A stretch of 64,000 nt of DNA from Amphibalanus amphitrite (taxonomy: Eukaryota; Arthropoda; Thecostraca; Balanomorpha; Balanidae). The stretch spans positions 434,001-498,000 of the forward strand of contig NW_024881590.1 in NCBI RefSeq assembly GCF_019059575.1, given 5' to 3'. The notes beneath the pieces are model-generated. The model was given only the letters and a program-made list of their open reading frames with translations. It was not told where the DNA came from and ran no database searches. How positions within the stretch are numbered: the first letter of the stretch is position 1; each line of letters opens with the position of its first letter. Shown piece by piece: positions 60,501 to 64,000 of this stretch. A program made the translations under genes and the position numbers.

Positions 60501-63500
60501 TTTTGGCCAAGTTATAGCGAAAAAAACTGTTCAAAAATGATGATGTTAATATTTCAAACTCAATTTTTGGCAATTCTAGACCACGTAGGGCAAAACAAAG
60601 ACCACCATTAGACTCCCTGTGACGAGCTGCATCAAATGGATACCCATTTTTATGCAAAAATATCAAGTTTGAAATTTGACCTAATTTGACCTGACCTTGA
60701 CCTGACCTTTACCAAAACGTGACCTAAGCTGGCCCCAAAGGCTGCCTGACCCACATAATAGCATTTGTCCTGTAAAATGGACCATAAAACATGTATCACA
60801 CGACACTTTCATATTGTGACCCCCAGTGACGTGTCAGTGACCTCAGATAGCGAAGTATTTGCTTGACGAACAATGTACCATCGATGGTTTTCAATACCTT
60901 ACCAATTTACTGGATTTTATAACACATTTCTTGAAATGCCTGTGAACGGTGAAAATCTGACCTTTGACCTGACCTGTGACGTCATCGGTTTGACCTAGGT
61001 CAATGAAATTTGGTCACAAGGTAGTTCCACGGTGGGGCTATCGAACGCCGTTTGAATTTTGAAAATCGGCCGGTAAATTTCCGAGATCTTAGGGGGGCGA
61101 AACACCCCCCCCCCTACGGGTGGTAGGACTAGGGTCCGCCGGTAGCCCTACGGGGCGCGGGTTAAATAATGAAAAAGATTGTACCTGTCTTGTGTTATTT
61201 TTTCTTATATGCTGAGCGCTGCTGCTCGAAGCTTGCAAAAAGGTTTCGGAGACTCACGACAGGTTAATGACCGTCTACCTGACGGCTTTTGAAGGAAGTA
61301 CTCAGTCACACCTTCCAGAGGGCGGGGATATGACAGACAATGTCGCAGTCCACTGCCCTCACTGAGGCGTTTGACACCAACCCTCACCTGCCGTCAGCAA
61401 CTGGTGCCCGGCTACTCCTCTGGCGAGATGGACGAGTCTCGCGCCAGCTACCTGTCCGCACTGTACGACTGTGACCCACTCATGACCGTGGAGGCCCTCA
61501 AAGACGGCTTCGTGGACAGAGTGCGCTTCTTGGTAGCCGAATGTCGGCAACGTCACCTGCTGGCTAAGGTCATCCGCGCGAGCGGCGGGACTCTCAGACG
61601 CCTGCTGGAGAAACAGCCGAGACTGAAGGTGAGATAAGTCGAGACTGGAGGTGATGTCAGTCAAGGCTGGAGGCTAGTCTAAGGACTAAATGCGAGGTCC
61701 TCTGACTTCCAGACTAGAAGTGAGCTCATCTGAAGCAGAGATGAGTTAACCCGCGCCCGGCTGGGGGTCCTGGATTTCCACGCCCTGCTGGGGGGGGGGG
61801 TGTTTGAACACCCCCCCCTTCTAACTCGGCTCCTGGGCCACGTAGCGATACGCGGAAGGCGGCGTTCGAAAGAGCGTCAAAAATAATGAGGAAATCACTT
61901 CGGTCAATTTTTTGGTCAGGTCAAAGGTCAGGTCACCAGAGGTCATTGAAGGCAAATTTTCGCCGATTTCCAGGTCGAATGTCGAAAATTTCCAAGAAGC
62001 CAACGCATAACTCGGGAACCAATAGAGCTACAGCGCCGCGGAAAAGCGCATTCGATAGCCCTATTAACGCCCTTTCTGAGTAATTCTCTCAGATTTGACC
62101 TAACGTCAACGGTTTTGCCTGCAGGGGGCAAAAACTGCAAAAATAGCCGATTTTTTTCGGAAACAGTTTTTCTGCAATAACTTTTGACCCAAGCATTGTA
62201 CGAGCTTACTTTTACCGGCATCGTGTTCCTCTCGTCGAGACGCATCGAACGAACTATAATTTGACCTTGAAAGGTCAACTTGAAAATTTGACCTCAGGTC
62301 AAGGTCATGACCTGACCGGAAAGGGTCATGTTGCATATCAGTCGATCCGTATCGTCGAGCTGAACACATCTAAGGCGTTTTCATCGCTCTAGCATGCCTC
62401 TATCAAAAGTTATTTGCGAAAAACTGTTAGATACCATTCGTGACCTAAGATGACCTCAGGGCATAAACAGGGGTCACAGACACCATTTTCATGTTCAGTG
62501 TGTCTAAACCACTTGTAATTCAGTGTTTGGGAGTGTTTATAATGTCTTTCGTCCAAAACAGGCGCATTTCAATTTTCTCCCATTGACTTATAATGGTGAG
62601 GTCGCAAAATTGACCTGATCTTAGGTCATCGATATCAAAATTCTGAGATATACATTTTGTACATGCTAATGCTCTTAGCAATCGCTGAAAGTTTCAAAGC
62701 GATCGGTCACTCGGTGTAGCTATGACAGACATTGAAACTTTTTATGAGGTGAGGTCACTTCGAGTGACCTGGTGACCTGACCTTGAATGACCTTGGTCTG
62801 AAATTTTCACAACATGTGTAGAATTGATGTATGATAAGGTGTACCAAAAACGGCGGCGCTCCGCGCCGCCGTTTTTGAGATATTTGCGAAAAACCACAGG
62901 GGGGGTGTTCAAACACCCCCCCCCCCAGCAGGGCGCGGGTTAAGCCATAGCCGAGAGCAGACGAGATGCGCCAGCGTGCTCCAAGGACATTCAGCCGAGA
63001 CTGAAGTTGATGTCTCTTTTGTTCTGAGGACCAAAGAAGACGCGCTCGAGAGGAGTCACTGAGTTCTGAGAGCCAAAGGCAGTGCGCCGAGCGAGATAAA
63101 TGTCCCATTGTGGAGATAGTGGTGGAGGAGATACTTGACGAAGGAATCATTTTTTCTTGAACTACTCGTGAAACCTACTCAAATTACTCGAGTTACTCGA
63201 ATTATTCACTCCGTATCTAAACCAATCTTGTTGCTAAAACAACTATGTAGGCACTTATGTAATTACAGACCCACTTAGTCTATTGTCCTATTGGTCATGT
63301 TATACTTGTCCGTAATGCCATTTTTTGTATATATAGGTACAGTTTAAAACTCTGGTGAATGTAATATTTGTATTGAAAATCAAGCTGAAAATAATCGAGA
63401 TTTGTCCACAGACATATGTATCGTCCCATTTTTTTTCTGACCTCTGTGTAGTTTTTTTTTTGTATGTATATCTACGACATGACGGCCACCGTATTACACC

Positions 63501-64000
63501 GCTTTGTCAGGTGATACACCTGGTCCGTGACCCGCGGGCTACCGTATCGTCCCGTTCGGAGGTGGGCGCCAAGGACAGTGCTGCTCTCTACTGTGCGGAG
63601 ATCCGACAGCACCTCAACGTGACCGGCCCGCTGGCGGCCAGCGACCCGCGCAGGTGGGGAGCCGAATAGGTCAGGTACAGCCACCGAATCGTGCCATGGT
63701 TTATATAAAACTGAACAAGTACTGCTCCCAATTTTGAAAGTTTGACATGCGATTCGTTTCCAGCTAACCTAGGAGAGCTCTTACCGGCAAATCGCACGTG
63801 TCTGAAACTGAACAACTGCTTCTGTAGCAGGTTGCGAGAATCATAGCGGGAAAGAGATCGGACAGACATTGGTCCGGCCCGTGTTGGGTTGACACGTGAC
63901 CGGTCGGGCCACTCGCGTTGCAGCGCCCCTGGCGGCCGAGTGCCTGCAACATTGGCTTCCACAAATCTCTGCCTAATTTCAGGTACGCGTTGGTGCGATA
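57576..64000 (+). CDS. Carbohydrate sulfotransferase (CHST1/3-type Gal/GlcNAc/GalNAc 6-O-sulfotransferase), 5' part
   Basis: These Golgi type II membrane enzymes transfer sulfate from PAPS to sugar hydroxyls of glycosaminoglycans or glycoproteins. Exons: 57576-57741, 58212-58351, 61398-61628, 63511-63653 and 63983 onward, cut by the window edge; phases 1, 0, 0, 2 fit. A short cytosolic tail (MGLGSLFGRRG) precedes a membrane anchor (about 16-34). The 5'-phosphosulfate loop is YMRSGSSFT (71-79), following RVLLLA; LFEPLWRF comes next. The 3'-phosphate loop is VIHLVRDPRATVSSR (180-194). The last visible codons (RYALVR) match the start of the RY-EDL strand of the family. The closest subfamily cannot be decided without the C-terminal part. 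The acceptor of exon 3 at 61397 was chosen for its pyrimidine tract and phase; an earlier AG would add residues. TTAA elements D and B lie in introns 2 and 3, a hAT-type MITE pair in intron 2, and element C just upstream of the start. Confidence 0.88.
58455..58808. mobile_element. hAT-type MITE in sulfotransferase intron 2
   Basis: Inverted ends TAGAGTTGCAAAGTTTCC (58463-58480 and inverse 58783-58800), flanked by perfect 8-bp repeats CAAGGAAT at 58455-58462 and 58801-58808. The interior is full of TACCGGCA/TGCCGGTA words. At 338 bp without a frame it is non-autonomous. Confidence 0.9.
59145..59851. mobile_element. hAT-type MITE with CAGGCATCGGTA ends
   Basis: The element 59153-59843 begins CAGGCATCGGTA and ends TACCGATGCCTG, with perfect 8-bp repeats CTAACCAA at 59145-59152 and 59844-59851. 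Both subterminal regions are tiled with GGATTGCA/TGCAATCC words (about 59170-59290 and 59690-59830), probably transposase-binding repeats. No frame is present. It lies in the same intron as the other hAT-type MITE. Confidence 0.9.
60037..61165. mobile_element. TTAA element D, in sulfotransferase intron 2
   Basis: The left edge TTAACCGGGCCCC is a degenerate terminus lacking the G-tract hairpin. The right end has GGGGGGCGAAACACCCCCCCC followed by a changed segment and a second terminus GGGGCGCGGGTTAA. The interior matches element C over several hundred bp (for example TACATACCAAATTT and GTTATAGCGAAAAAA near 60470-60530). TGACCT words cluster at 60679-60712. It is older or more damaged at the left than C. 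Confidence 0.65.
61746..62943. mobile_element. TTAA element B, in sulfotransferase intron 3
   Basis: Starts TTAACCCGCGCCCGGCTGG and ends CCCAGCAGGGCGCGGGTTAA. The left terminus is doubled, as in element A. G7/C7 hairpins (GGGGGGGTGTT / AACACCCCCCC) lie at both ends. The 31-nt hairpin at 62846-62876 keeps identical arms to element A with a different loop (TCC instead of TGC). AGGTCA-A-AGGTCA occurs at 61918-61930. It matches A along most of its length. Confidence 0.8.

Overview
This window comes from an animal nuclear genome. The genes are split by spliceosomal GT-AG introns, and their products are metazoan families (STEAP metalloreductase, RTRAF/hCLE, barrier-to-autointegration factor, Golgi carbohydrate sulfotransferase). 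There is no operon structure. Exons are GC-rich with many CTG/GTG/GCC codons, while intergenic DNA is AT-rich and crowded with small DNA transposons. An arthropod, perhaps a crustacean, is my best guess, but the sequence alone does not prove it.

Layout. The first 27 kb holds no gene I can support and is mostly layers of transposons: a hAT-like element (903-2694); a decayed mariner-like element (5419-9590) split by a TTAA-bounded element (6334-9113); and a 15-kb array (12261-27284) of eight copies of one ~1.6-kb TA-flanked element in both orientations, partly nested in each other, one interrupted by an element with a 9-bp target duplication. At 27886-28593 is a GC-rich single-exon gene of unknown function with a CRE/CCAAT promoter-like segment upstream. 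From 29 to 36 kb there are foldback elements, a long CT microsatellite and GC-rich islands without a convincing gene.

The second half carries four multi-exon genes, reconstructed here exon by exon with matching splice phases: RTRAF on the minus strand (39021-36448, 5 exons, 247 aa), a STEAP family ferric/cupric reductase on the plus strand (46552-50894, 10 exons, 554 aa), a divergent BAF-like gene on the minus strand (54774-53860, 2 exons, 99 aa), and the 5' part of a carbohydrate sulfotransferase on the plus strand (57576 to beyond the right edge). Around and inside them are a tRNA-derived SINE, hAT-type and TA-flanked MITEs, and four related ~1.2-kb TTAA-flanked elements with G-tract hairpin ends and many AGGTCA/TGACCT words.

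The genes do not form a shared pathway. The main interest lies in the transposon biology: repeated 4-bp insertions that change TA to TAGGTA/TACCTA between copies of the same element, a 35-bp tandem repeat that copies a splice acceptor directly in front of a STEAP exon, TTAA elements that carry nuclear-receptor half-sites and sit in or against the sulfotransferase gene, and a last-exon-like cassette carried inside the array element.
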